64,000 nucleotides of DNA, taken from the NCBI RefSeq assembly GCF_963675165.1, contig NC_087381.1, forward strand, positions 1,674,001 through 1,738,000. The letters are read 5' to 3'. Shown here in pieces: positions 11,210 to 24,600 of the stretch (the stretch's first letter is position 1; each line of letters starts with the position of its first letter). The translations under genes and the position numbers were made by a program. The notes beneath the pieces are model-generated. The model was not told where the DNA came from. It saw only the letters and a program-made list of their open reading frames with translations, and did no database searches. This stretch comes from Halichondria panicea. Its lineage: Eukaryota > Porifera > Demospongiae > Suberitida > Halichondriidae.

Positions 11210-12496
11210 AGGACTGATTACAACGGTATAGTATAGCATTAGCTATAATTATAATATAATGTCTACAAAATTAATATGTACCTTTTAACTTGTATGATGG
11301 CTTTGCAATTTCATCCATTACAAATAATACGAGTGATGCAAGCTGCGCTGTGCTAATGCCTCTCGCTATGTTTTACTTCGCTTAGAGTGTATAATTATAT
11401 AGAAGAGGTAAATAAAGTTTGCTTTGTATAATGTTCTGTTATAACATAACATTATAAGAATTAACATTATAAGGGTTCATGTCACAAACAATGTTTGTGA
11501 CAATGAACCCACACAGTCATTATAGAAGAGGAGCTTAATGGAAACAGGCTGTACAGTATAGGTTAGCCTCCTTCACAGGCCTTGGATTGAAGAGAAGGGG
11601 CTAGAAACCTTTAATCATAATTATACCGGTATCTACTAACAGTGTCTATATAGATACTAGTGCGCATGCGCAACCTTGCCCTTGAATAATAATAATTATA
11701 TTTATATATACCTTGCTTGGGTCTTTCACAGGAGTATACTCGTCAAAAGAGGGTTAAACTTATTGAGAGATTCATCCTGATGGTTGTCTGATCCTTCCGA
11801 AATAGGATCCAAAGAGATGGCCTACTGGTGAGGAAAGGCGATCGCTTGGCGTTCCCTCTATGATGCTCCGCAAGGCTGGTTGACCCGTAAACAGAAGGTC
11901 CAGCAGCAGTGGATCACTAGGTAACAAGGACAAGCGAGTGGCTAGTAGGGATCAAAACGGGATCACTTTTAGTTATATAGTGTAGATGGTGACATTCAGA
12001 TTAAAACTGTAACACCCTTCCTATCGCAGTGATCAATGTGTTTTGATACAAGTTCAGTAATTTTCATGCTTGTGTGCTGAAACAGGTGGGCGTACGTTTA
12101 TCTAATAAAACATGAGCTCTGTGACGCTTGGAAAGCGCCACACATGCACAGCACATTAATCCACAGGTCCAAAGCATGCAGAATGAAATTGTACGAGAAG
12201 ATATTTCACAAAGACCGGAGATTTGGAGTATTGGAGATAGTTGAGAGAACGTTGATAATCAGTTTTCACAGTCAATTCGGTGGTAGATTCTACTTAACAA
12301 ATACAAATTTAACTCAATACTTAAATGCTAAACCCTGTTTCTAGAACGTTCTACTAACAAACTAGCTACATCATCTAGAATGTTCTTGCAATCTAACTAG
12401 AATAGTCTTACAGTGCATGCAATGTGTTTAAGTCTGAGAGAGGAACTATAATTATACAAATAAAACAAGACAGTTATTTTTTGGACAATTCATGTG
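11210..12496. other. 3' flank of the truncated 7TM copy; nothing else seen
   Basis: Up to about 11600 this is homologous to the 3' flanks of the other 7TM genes. An AATAAA at 11411-11416 could be the old polyadenylation signal. Nothing recognisable lies between 11600 and the stop codon of the minus-strand gene at 12497. Confidence 0.45.
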
Positions 12497-12688
12497 TCAC
12501 TTGTCTCTAGCGATCCTAATCTCAATCTCATTGGCAATGTCCCCCTGACCAAGAGCACGGGATCTGAGAGCCTCAATGAGAGCAGACCAGGAGGGGGGAG
12601 GGTCGGTCTGGGTCAACCAGTGCTCCAGCATGCCAGTTAAACAAGCTCCAGCTACATCATGATGGTTGTGATGGTTGTACTGAATCTC
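12497..12688 (-). CDS. Last exon: second half of the C-terminal Death domain and stop
   Basis: Acceptor ctacag at 12689, 63 codons, TGA at 12497. It contains CLTGMLEHWLTQ, PPPSWSALIEAL and the ending ANEIEIRIARDK, the typical second half of a Death domain (helices 4-6: hydrophobic, Trp-Leu, Ser-Trp-x-x-Leu). The first half is in the exon at 12895-13029, joined in phase 0. Confidence 0.8.
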   Translation of the reverse strand, partial: EIQYNHHNHHDVAGACLTGMLEHWLTQTDPPPSWSALIEALRSRALGQGDIANEIEIRIARDK

Positions 12689-15600
12689 CTGTAGGAAGAA
12701 AATCACAGCATGATAACTTACTTCGTCTAATTGACTCCACTAATAAAACTATTTTGTGAGGGGCCATTACCTATTACTTGAAGAAGTAGGTACAGTACAG
12801 TACAGCATAGGATACATAAACCTTTACATCAATTGAAGGAAAGTCTAGAAATTCTGAGGCTATTTAATAGTATATCATAATTATATATCCTCACCTCTAA
12901 TTTCTCCATGGTTATAACTCCCAACTGTTCTCCCAGACACTTCCATTTGGCTCTTGCTTCCCAGGTGGTCTCTCTCACCACCTTCAAGTGCTGGTCTACA
13001 CTGAGTGGCTCTGTAGCAAGCAAGTCAAGCTGAAATCAATGCTAATAGATTATGACAAACCTTTCTGGACAAATACGTTTTGCTGACCCTGAGAGGGAAT
13101 GGATGATTCACCATCTCTAGATACTCCCAAATCCTGCACATAGGAGTTAGTTAATGCAATATACTGTACGATGGCCGAGAAGGGTCACCCGCCTCCGCCA
13201 ACTGCCACAAGGAACCACGCGCGGAGGTTTTGTTACTGATCGCGCATGCTATGTGTATATAAGTGTTATGATGCAAATTTAAGCACTCGCGGCGTAGGCA
13301 CATTAAACGCGCGCGATTCTTCCTATTGCCTGCGGGCGGTTAAACAAAGAACCGCCAACAATTTTCCAGTCCGTTTGCACAAGGTCAAAGGTCAAATAAT
13401 CATGTATGCATTCTAATTAACGCACGTATTACTTTGTTTGAAATGGCCATGGTCTCACTATAATAATATATACGTACTATAATTATATGCTAGTGATCTG
13501 CAAGAGTAGCTTTAGGACCAAATCCAACTCACTGCATTGATAGCCAAAGAATACCTTGCGTTAATTAGAATGCTGACATGATTCATTGACCGTTGACCTT
13601 GTGCAGACTGACCGGAACATTGTTGGCGGTTCTTTGTTTAACCGCGCGCAGTTCATTATGGCGGTAGGCGGAGGCGGGTGACCCTTCTCGGCCACCATAG
13701 CACTGTATACACACAATTGTACAACATACAGTAGCCCTCATATAAAAGTTCCCGTTGCGTTTCAGTTGCACGTAACGTTCCCGTTTTTACGGAGTCAGAA
13801 AACGCTAACTAAACGGTAGCGTATTATTCATAAACGCACCGTAATTACCTACACCGTTCTAGGAGAAAAAACGGGTGGAATTTGCTGAGTTAGCAATAAT
13901 AATTTTTATTTATTCTGTATGTACTAAGCAAGCTACAAATGTACTAACTTCTCTAGTGTAATCCAGGGGCATACAAATAGCACTGGGAATACTGCAGAAC
14001 TTACATGCAAGGCTGGAAGAAAATGAGAAAGTTGGTAGTAGCAAGTCAACCGGATCTCTCAGTCTGGAATCTTAGATACAGCTACATTATTATTATGATC
14101 TGATTGTACTATTACTTTTGTTGAACACTTCATTATAAATTATACACTATCGTATACAATGTCCTGTATCATTAAAACATCATGTCAAATGAAGAATAAC
14201 AAATTCATGTACAGTGCTATAAATATAAATATAAATGTTCAAACTGAATGTCAGTAATTATTCTAACTAGATCTAGCTCGCCTTGACCTTGCTTCTTAGG
14301 GATTCTGTACTTGCTCCGTAGCTGTTTGTGAAGGATGAGGATTCTTTGTTTAGTAGAACAGTTCACCAGCTTGATTTCTTGGAACACTAGCCAGCTAGCT
14401 ACGGAGCAAATCATGCAGCTACACGTGCGAACGTTATTTCAGAATTAAAACGGTTATTTCCGTACCGTATTAAATTTTAATGAGCTGGCTTCCGTTTTCA
14501 TTCCGTTTCTACGCGAACCGTTGTACGCAAATTGAACGGTACGGAACGGGAACTTTTATATGAGGGCTACTGTACCTGATGTTTCTCCAAGTCTGCTGCA
14601 ATGTCTGCTGCAATGTCTGCTCGACTGATGACGGGGCACTTTAGTGCTCTAATGAGGACCGACCAGGAGGGGGGAGGGGAGGGTCTCCTCACCCAGTCCT
14701 GCAACATGGCATGGAACCTAGCTGCTGCCGATGGGTGGTCACACTCAATGACCTGGTCATGACAACAATGATGAATATTCGCTCATGCATTACATGATTG
14801 TCACTCTGATACATGTATCAATAATGAGGTTTCATACCTTTCTAGCTTTGTAGTCGATATCCAGCTGTATTGCCAGACTGTACCAGTCAGCAGTGATTGC
14901 AATGACGGCTTTCTTCACTTTATCTAGTGGTAGCAAGTCTTCTCCTGCATGTGGTGATGAACCATGAGGTCACAATTTGTAATCTCCACAAAATTTAAGT
15001 GCCTCGAAAATTTCGCGCTATACGGTATTTGAAGTCAACAGAGTATAGTTATATACACAAACCTCTCTGTGTGCATGTGGCTGAGTCATTCTTTCCGGAA
15101 ATCTGAGATACTGAGAAAAAAAAATCTTTTTAACACTATAATATCAAGAGAGTTATGTTCACACTGGGAGTATCATAATGCCTGAGCTGCATGAATCATG
15201 TGTGTAGGCTCAGGTTTTAGTGGTCCATGTATGTATTAGGTATTATTATACAACCTGTAGAACACAATCATGCATGCACTTAATAATTATGAGACCCAAT
15301 TTTAAGTAAAGTGAATATAATGTTTATAGCGTGACTGATAGTGTTCCCATATTTACCTTGCACCAGGTGCTCCTCTCCGAATGTGTCATGGTCCTGTAAA
15401 GAGCATTATAATAGTTACACATTCTACACATTGTTTTACAAGCACTGTATGCAAACAGGCACCGAAGTGTGCATTTTGAAATGCTGCATGCAGTAACATA
15501 ATACTGTACACACAGTGCAAAGTAAACACCTTTTTTTCCAAGTACTGACAAATGTTGGTAACAATTTTTTCCTTCCTCAGATCCCATAAGATCCTAATCA

Positions 15601-18600
15601 GTGCTCTGAAGGTTGCTTCGCTGGGTTTGTGTCCCCTCCAGATTGACAAACAGTTAATCACTGCTACTTGATTACTGCTACTAACATGACCGGAAGTCCT
15701 CACATCAACTTGTTCGTTTCCATTCAACTTCAGTGGGTTGAGGTAGAGCTCCACAGTATCAAAGTGCATAGCTACTGGAGCAAGGTCCTCTTGTGTAATC
15801 TCTCGATTCAACTGTTTGTCAGTGACTCCATACTTGACCATCAACTCACAGAGACTGGTAGTCCGTGGATCCTATACACATAATTATAGGACATGTAATT
15901 TATATTGGATCTGCATGCATGTCTATAATTACACTGTTCTGGGAACATTTAAAAGAGTAAAAGTTTCAGAATAAGTGCGAGTTCTATTGCATTCGGGGTT
16001 ACTAAATTACAAATTCACCTGTTGATCATCATCACTAATATCATCATGAGCTAGGTCCTGCATGTGCATAGGGGAAATGGGAGTAGTAAAGTAACGTTAC
16101 AGTGGGTATATTTCAAGGGTATAAATGTTTTCACTGAAAGCAAGCATTTTATACTTACGAATTTTATCACATGCATATATGCATGCATGCATGCTGCAAA
16201 GCGGTTATTATTCTGCCAAAATTAAATCTTCGGCTAACATGCCGTCTTTCCACAAAAATGTATTATACCCACATAATACATCCACTATACAGTATAGGTC
16301 CTGCTATGCATGTGTGCATGCGTAAAAAAAATAAGAGCTAAGGTGCACGGTATATATTTTTAAAACTCCTGTTTTTGCTGGCCATACATATACACTATAT
16401 ATTACAGCTGCATTCATGCTTAGAGGTACATTATTATATACAACTCACCTTTGTGAACCATGTCTTCATTTGAAGGGTTACATCTATAGCAATCTTGCAG
16501 CTCTCGCAAGTCATGCTTTTAAGGTGCTGGTCTTCTGGATTAATTACTAGTAATGATGATCCGCTACCCATTGTTTTCTTACAGTTGCTTTGAGGGCATT
16601 TAAAAGCAAAATCATAGCCATGTGACGGCTGGAATAGAGAACTCTGTCGCATTCTGTCGATTACATCCTTGATTGATTTCTGTAACATGTCTTTAAGCAG
16701 TGGGCAAAATTTGCTGAACTCTTCATCTTTAGCAGCACCTAGGGGTCGAGATACTCGAAATTCACAATACTTGGCCCGGGAAATCAGCACAATATTGTAA
16801 CGGCCTCGAAATCGAAATGTGATTTTGTTTTTGTACACCACTTCTTCTTGCTCGTTCCCAAGTAAAAGCAGATCCTTGTTGTTATTATTTAATAAATTAG
16901 CCACAAGGGCAGAAACAAATCCCAATGGTACAAAACCAGTTTTAAAACGGACACAAAGGGGCTCTGGATCTCGAACAGTATCTGCTCCATCGAGAGACAT
17001 GTTCAATACCTCACTGGTGGCTGTTTGAAGAACTGCTGGAAGAAAGTACCCATTGATCGAATCCACAACCATCGGAACAGCTATGTTTAGATACTCCAAC
17101 AACGGTATTAGGTCTTCAATGGGTAATTGGTTTTTTTTAGCAGCGATAGCCTCCATGCTGTGATCTTCAGGAGAAAAGAAACCCTTTTGTGTGAAGCGAT
17201 CGAACACAGGTGGTTCTACATCTGGATCATAAATATTAAAAATAAGGTCACTAATAGAAGTGAAAACTGCTTGAGGACCACAGATGACGATATCCTTTGA
17301 AAGTTTGAGCTTTTCATCCTTCTGAAAGTACATCACTAACCCGATGTATTTGTGAAGGAATCTTAGAGCAACTTTGACTGTCTTTTCATCATTGATACCA
17401 AAACGCCTAGCAACTTCAACACAGTCCAGAAATTCTATGACACTCTTCTTTTTTTTCTGAGCAAGAATTTTCAAGCAAATACTAAACATCAACCACCTTG
17501 CAGGGATTTTATACTGTCGGAATTTGCTTTCAATAAGATTTTTAATAAGTTTTCTATAGTTATCAACTTCAGGTTTGCCCCCAGACTTATTATTAATTTG
17601 AAAGAGAACTTCTTTTTTGCATAGACTAGAATATTTGATAAGGCCATCCTTATAGAAAGGGGTAGTGGCCAGCGTTGCACGAAGTCGCTTATTGGTGTCT
17701 TCTACTTTTTTTGTAGCTGCTAGATCCTCAGATTTGAGGTCATCTGCATAGGTGCCCATAATCAATGCAAGTGAGTTGATTTTCTTCTTATTTACATCTG
17801 AGTTAGCATCCTGGTCAGAATATACATACTTCTCTACTTCCTGATCAGAGTGACCAAAGCATGCAATACTTGAGAGAGCAGTGAAAATAACTTCTTCTGG
17901 TGTATATGTGTAGTTTTTACAGATTAATGCTTCCATCTCGTTTTCGCCTTTGTATCTTGTCTCCTGTGGAGTATCCAATTCCCATAGAAGTTTCATGAAT
18001 ACAAGGTACATTGCTGGTCCAATTGTCAAAGAAGGTAGCAATTCTAAGAAAGCTGGTTGACCACCAACATCAGCGATGTTGATTAAGGCATGTATTGACT
18101 TTATATCATCATCGGGGGAATCACTCGATGTGGAAGAACGTAGCTTCTCAAACTCTTCATAGACTTCATCAATCTCGCTTTTTTGAACTTTTGTTTGAGC
18201 TTTTAGAGTGTCGGAAGATGGACAAGTATTATTTGTTAAAGCAACAGAGTTTTTTTCAGATTCTCTTTCATTTACTGTTGGGATCACTTTAGAATCAGAT
18301 AAATCACTAGGAGGTGAATCACTTTGTTGAAGAGATGCTTGAGGAGTCACCTTTGTTTCTTCTGAAGCAACCGTTTCACTAAGTGTTTCGGCTTCAGTCT
18401 GAATATTTAATAGGGAAATGAGTGCTCTCAATTCCTTACCTACGTCTGATTCATCAAGTACATGCCAGCTTTGTTCAGTTGACAGAGCTACTGATTCGTG
18501 ACTATAGCGTAAGAATACTTCTCTATATTCAGAAAGGCTAGTGCTTCTTGTTGGTCCATTTTCGGGATCTTCATCGATATCCCATTCCATGATTCCAAGA

Positions 18601-21600
18601 AGTCTACGGATAAACGTTGACTTTCCTATTTGTCCTGGTCCAAGAGCAAGCATTTTGAGACAGAACAATTTAATCTTTTTATCATTTTTTATTGCTTCAT
18701 CATAGATTTTATCCTCCTGTATCCCTGAAAACATATAAATGAATAGCAAAAATAAATAACTTTATGAGGTGTACAACTTAGCGTACAATCAGGAGTACAT
18801 TAAGGCAAGTTGTAGTGTAAACCAGGTTACGGTACGAGTATGTCATACCACATCACTATCAGACCGCATCTTAAGAGGGTGCATAGGTGTAGTGGTTAAT
18901 TAGGTCAAAATGATATCAGCATACACACGTGTGGTTTGTACCTCCAGCCCACATTTACACAACTACAAGTGTTAGTGATGGATTCAGTCCTAGATGTAGA
19001 ATGGAATGTGCGTGGGAGTTGAATACTCCTCTTTATGTACTCTTGGTACAGAGTGCAGGATGAATGATATTGTATTGCTTACGTGTTGTCAACTTCTGTT
19101 CCAGATCAGTTGATAAATATGATGTCTGTGTGGTCCGATCAAGGACTATTTGTAGCTCCTCATAAGTCAGATTACTTGTTCCACTGAGTAGCTCCGTAAT
19201 ATTTAAATCCAGTTCACCATCTTGCAGTGAAGTCACCTTCTGTAAAATTATTCCAAGGAGTTTAGACTCCTCGTCTTCAATTTTGGTTCCATCTGTACAT
19301 TCAATGAGAATTCTAATTAGGGTTAACTATTTTTTTATGCAAATTTCGTATGAACCATAACTGTTCAGAATGGTGACCTAGAACCTATAGCATAATAATA
19401 TGTTCGTTTAATTAATGGACCATACATAATCATGAAAAAACTCTGCATAATAATAATATAACATTTATATCTACCAATTTCAAGGACAGCCGAAAATGAA
19501 GGGACTTGCACATCCGATAAAAGTTGATCTGTGACAATACACTTGTAGCTACCACAGTGCTTGGACAAGGACTTCAAAACAACCAGTTCACTTGTTGTTG
19601 CTCCCTTGTAGTTAGCGTTGTCATCTGATATACTCTGATTGTTAAAGCACCAGTTGTAAGAGACCTGCCCAGGAGAAGACGCGGTCACAGCAATGAAGAA
19701 TTTGGCATCCTCACCAACTTTAATAAGCACATCCTGGGGATGTTGTTTAATGTTCCATTGAACTGAAAGTGGAAAAAAGTTAATGGAACAAATTAAGAGG
19801 GGCGTTTTGTGGTTAGTGCATTATGCTGTGTGTTGCACTTGGCAACAACGTATAGCAACGGGATAAAAGCTATCCAACACACTGGATTGATCTATAAGCA
19901 CTATGCAAACATATAATTATGCATGCACTTAATTATTTGTTCCCCATGCAGGTATATATTCCTCATAATTAATTGGGCTAGGTTTTATCCCCACATTGCG
20001 CTTAATTTTGAATCTCAGTATGTTGCTGGTGTAACAGATTGGAGTTATGCTCTCGTCTGATTTCTTGTTTCCACGCTTTTTTGTGGTTCCTCTGGCTAAT
20101 CCTAGCAATTTTTCACATTGCAAATGTTTTTCTAGTCGGATTATAATTATGCATGGTAACCATTGAGGCTCAGCCACTATTATATATACCCTTCAACATA
20201 ATTATATGTTAAATGAATGTCTCAAACGTTTCAGGTATGATCATAGCAAGTATTTTATCAGTACGTAACACTGATGTAAATTGTTATAGTATGTGTACCT
20301 CGAAGAGAAGCAAGGAGTGGTCTTATCCTTTCCTTCTCACCCATGTTAAAGTCTAGCGTGTTAAGCTGGAGACGTTTCAGTTCTCTGATACTTGTAAATC
20401 CATTTCCTTTACAATAAAATGAAAAAATAGTGGAATAGTTTGTGCATGTTTACTCACTCTTTAATTTATTGATTTCTGATTTTTTTAATTTCCAAGTTCT
20501 TCTGAGCTTATCTTCAAAGAGATCTGTTGAAACAGGGATCATTATTGCCGCATATACGAACTTATAATGCTTACCAAGCTCATTAGATTCAACACAGTTG
20601 CCGAATCTGTCCTTTACTTGGCATTTGAAAAAAACTTCTGACAATAAATCGCTATCTTTAATGATAAGACTGTCTGTTGCATAGCCGTCATAGTCGTGGT
20701 CATCACCATCACAGAGCTTTATCCCACCTACAAGCCATTCATATGTTAGTGGTCGTACTCCATCAGCACGTATGCTTATGACATTCCCTTTTCGAGCAGG
20801 CTGCTCGCAAATTCTTAGAGGAGTGCTTGGAACCTGTAAAACATAGGAATCATCTGTATACGGGTACTGTTTTTAGGTATTGCGTTTTACCTACCTTACC
20901 AAACCATACCATCATTTCTGGAGTTAGTGGAATAGCAGTTTTACATTTTGTACATATAACCTTCTCCGGAATATTTTTTTCTACGTCAATCTCTTTATCG
21001 GAATCATTATAGTCAAGTTTAGCGAGACATTCCTGTCCAAAGTCAGTATCGGAATTCCTTTGGCAATGCGCATGGAAAGCAAAATCATATATTTCAGAAT
21101 CATTGTTTACTGAACGCAAGCCATGCTGCAAAGATTGAATAACTTTATTGGCAACTGTACGTACAGTTTCCATGATCAGAGGACAACCATCCTCACTCCA
21201 AAACTCAATGCTATCATTATCTGGGAGCTGCCTAGTGACACGGAACTCACAATATCGTGGCAAAGAAATTACAGTGAGATTAATCATACCCTGAAATCGA
21301 AATTGAATCATATTCTTGTAGAGCTTGTTGCTTTCGTCAAAAAGTAGATCACATTTTTTTTCAGCAGTAAGATTTGCAATTAAAGCACACACAAATCCTA
21401 AAGGTATATATCCGGTTTTGAATCGAATGCAGATTGGTTCTGGAAGTAATTGATCATTTCCTCCCTTTTGCTTTCTTTTAATAGCATCTGTTTCAGCAGT
21501 TTGAAGAACCGCAGGTAGAAAATACAACACCTCGCCCTTACTAGAAGATACGGGAACTTTAGCAGCAATATTTAAGTGCGTTAGTAGATCAACTACGGTG

Positions 21601-24600
21601 GTAATAGAAAGAAGTTTCTTCTTATCTTCTTTCACGTGTGTTAGCATGATATCTTGAGGTGAAAAGCAGCCAGTTTCCACAAAGCGGTCATACTGTGCCT
21701 CGCTAACTTGATTCTTGTTGTGATCGTAAATATTAAAGATTAGTTCACTGATAGTTGAAAATACTACTTGGGGATCACATATTACAATTTTCTTAAGGCT
21801 TTCATGATGAGGAAAATACATCACAAGCCCGATGTATTTGTGGAGAAATTGCAAAGCAACACTCACCATGTCTTCGTCCATGTTCAAATACTTCCCCAAC
21901 TTGACACAATCAGCAAAGGAAACATGATACTTGTTTTGATTTCTAGCAAGAAGCTTAAGACAGATGCTGAGCATTAACCATTGTGTTGGAATTTCATACT
22001 TTCTAAACTTTTCAGTAAGTATTGTTTCTAGTTTTTTTCTGTGAGCTTCTATTTCACTATCTTCTGCACTCATATTGTTCACTAGTAAACTGAAACTTTT
22101 TCTGTGAAGAAGCCCTTCTTTATAAAATGCTGTGCCTTTAAGTCGTTCATTTAGCTGCTGGTTAGTTAATTCTATTTCTTCTTTATTTTTAACTTCATCA
22201 AAGAACGTTCCCACAAGTAATGCAAGAGAATCTTTCCGCTCTTTATCACCTGATGCTGGTTTCTGAACATATTGTTCAACTTGCTCATCTGGGTGTCCAA
22301 AGCAAGCAATACTTGAAAGTGCTGAAAATAAGACTTCTTCTGAAGTATAGGAGTAATCTTTACAAAGACTTGTTTTTGAGTCCTTACATTTGAATGGCAC
22401 ACTGTATCTTGAACTTAGATCTTGTTTAAGGTTCATAAATAAAAGGTAGAGAGCTGGCCCTATAGTTAAGGCTGGTAGCATTTCTAGAAACGCTGGTTGG
22501 CCACCAACATCAGCTACATTAAACAACATTTCAAATTCGACCGTTTCTAGCCTATGACTGCATTCATGTTTTAGTTCATCAAATTCTCTAATTGTTTTAT
22601 CAATATCTGATTCCCTAGGCATCAATGCACTTTGTCTGGTAACAATTGGCTCTTGAATAGTAACTGGCAACAATTTCAGAATATGTCTGCCAGCAGTAAC
22701 TAGCAATGATTTTATTCCAGTGCCTTCATTACCAGGGGATAAATCTGTAGTTACTTGAATACCACGATCATTAACCAGTGATTCAACAGTTTCAATCTTG
22801 CTTGCTCTTTGACTATTATTTTTAGATGTTTCATGCTGTGGGCCTTGTTGAGATTGCTTCACTATTAGTGACATTAGGCCACTTAGTTGATTGTGTAGCT
22901 CATCTTGCAAAACATGCCACTTTCTTTCATTAGTAATAGCACAAGTTAATCTTCCATATTGTATACAAGCTTCTCTCGACTCCGAAATACCTGTACTAGA
23001 TCGAGGCTGTGTTTCTGGAGGAGAAGTTTGGATGTTTCCTACCATTATTCCCAACAATCTGCTAACAAAAGTAGACTTTCCAACCTGGCCTGGACCAAGG
23101 GCAACGATTTTGGTGTAGGTAAGGGAGATCTTCTTTTTTATGGCTTTGGCATAGAGTTGCTCCTCTTTCAGTCCTGCATATAAAAGAATGTAATAGCACT
23201 GTTTTTGAGGTGTCTAGCCCAAAGGTACTGATTTAGTATCCCAAGCATAGTTAGGGTGCTATATACAAGTGGCTGAGGGCTTTTAAATCACATGGACACA
23301 TGTCTAACTCATTTAGATACTAGTGCGCATGAGCAAACCTTAATTAATTGCCTCAAGGTTTGATTACAATACAACAAGTTTACTTTACTTGACAACAGGA
23401 CACTAGGTAAGTTGCAGGTATATACCGGCTGAGTCCCATATATATAGTATACCTCCTCTGAGGCACATTTACCAGGTACTTCCCATGCATATACCGTATA
23501 CATGTATGCTACTAATTACCCGAGTCACGTGTGGGCGGCCACGGGTATAGTAATCGGTTGGTTTGTTTGTTTGTGATAGCCTTTTCTACTCACCTGGATA
23601 CCACAGCACTGCGTTTACAGCATGGATAGCCAGAGGAGGTTGGACACATGTCATAATGTTTTACAGAGGAAATGTGTGTGCATGCATGGAGAGATATACG
23701 GAAAAAAACGGAAACTTGCAGAGAACAGTAGCTATTCAGCCAAGTCAAAAGCCTGCAAGCGATTTTAGCACTCCATACTAGTAGTAAATAATGCTAAAAA
23801 TACCCAGTGAAACTAGAAACTGAGTAGCATAATTATAGTCATACTAGAAGCAATGAGCCAGAAACTTAGATTAGTCACAAACATCGAGTTGTTGCTGCAC
23901 TTGCCTTGGTTTTTTTTACTCCTGTCATGATGTATATAGCAGGTATAACAATCATATTGTTAAACTACTACGACTCATTAACTAACAGGAGATATAATAC
24001 AAGAGAGATAGACAAGCAAGAATGGAAGAGTTAAGTAAAAGCTGACTCAGCAGGATCGAAAAGGATCAATTTTAAGCGTATTCCTGAGATTATTGATGTC
24101 TATTAATGAGTAATAATGCTACCGGATGACACATGTCCAGCCTACTCTGATGGATAGCCTTCACACAGCAATATATTGATTTAAATAGTGGCAGATTTTG
24201 ATGTGTTAAAGCTTCTTTGTCAAGCAAAAGCTAAGAAGTTTGAACTTGCACGTTGGCAGTTACACGTGGCAGACGACGTATTTGCAGCTGAAGTGATCCC
24301 GTATATACCGGAATTGGGTCACTAAAGTAGAAAGCTAGAATTGTGACTGATTGTTGACTGACTCTGGATCCAGTTTAGCTCTTTTGTCTATATGAAACAG
24401 CCTGGCAGGAGCCATATTTCTCTAAGACTGTATGGCCAATTTTCCACAATGCATGCCTCATGTACTACCACTGCTCTCAGCATGCATGTGCCTCTCCAGT
24501 CTGGTTTAGTCGAGTTGCTACATGCATGCACTGCATTATAACTATACTCTTATAATCATGGCACCAGCCGAGGGTTTGCACTTCAGTGATCTAGTTGTTT

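Noticed and set aside
11760-11960. Possible structured RNA or rRNA-like stretch around 'ccaaagagatggcctactgg'
   Set aside because: No conserved rRNA or tRNA signature could be confirmed by reading.
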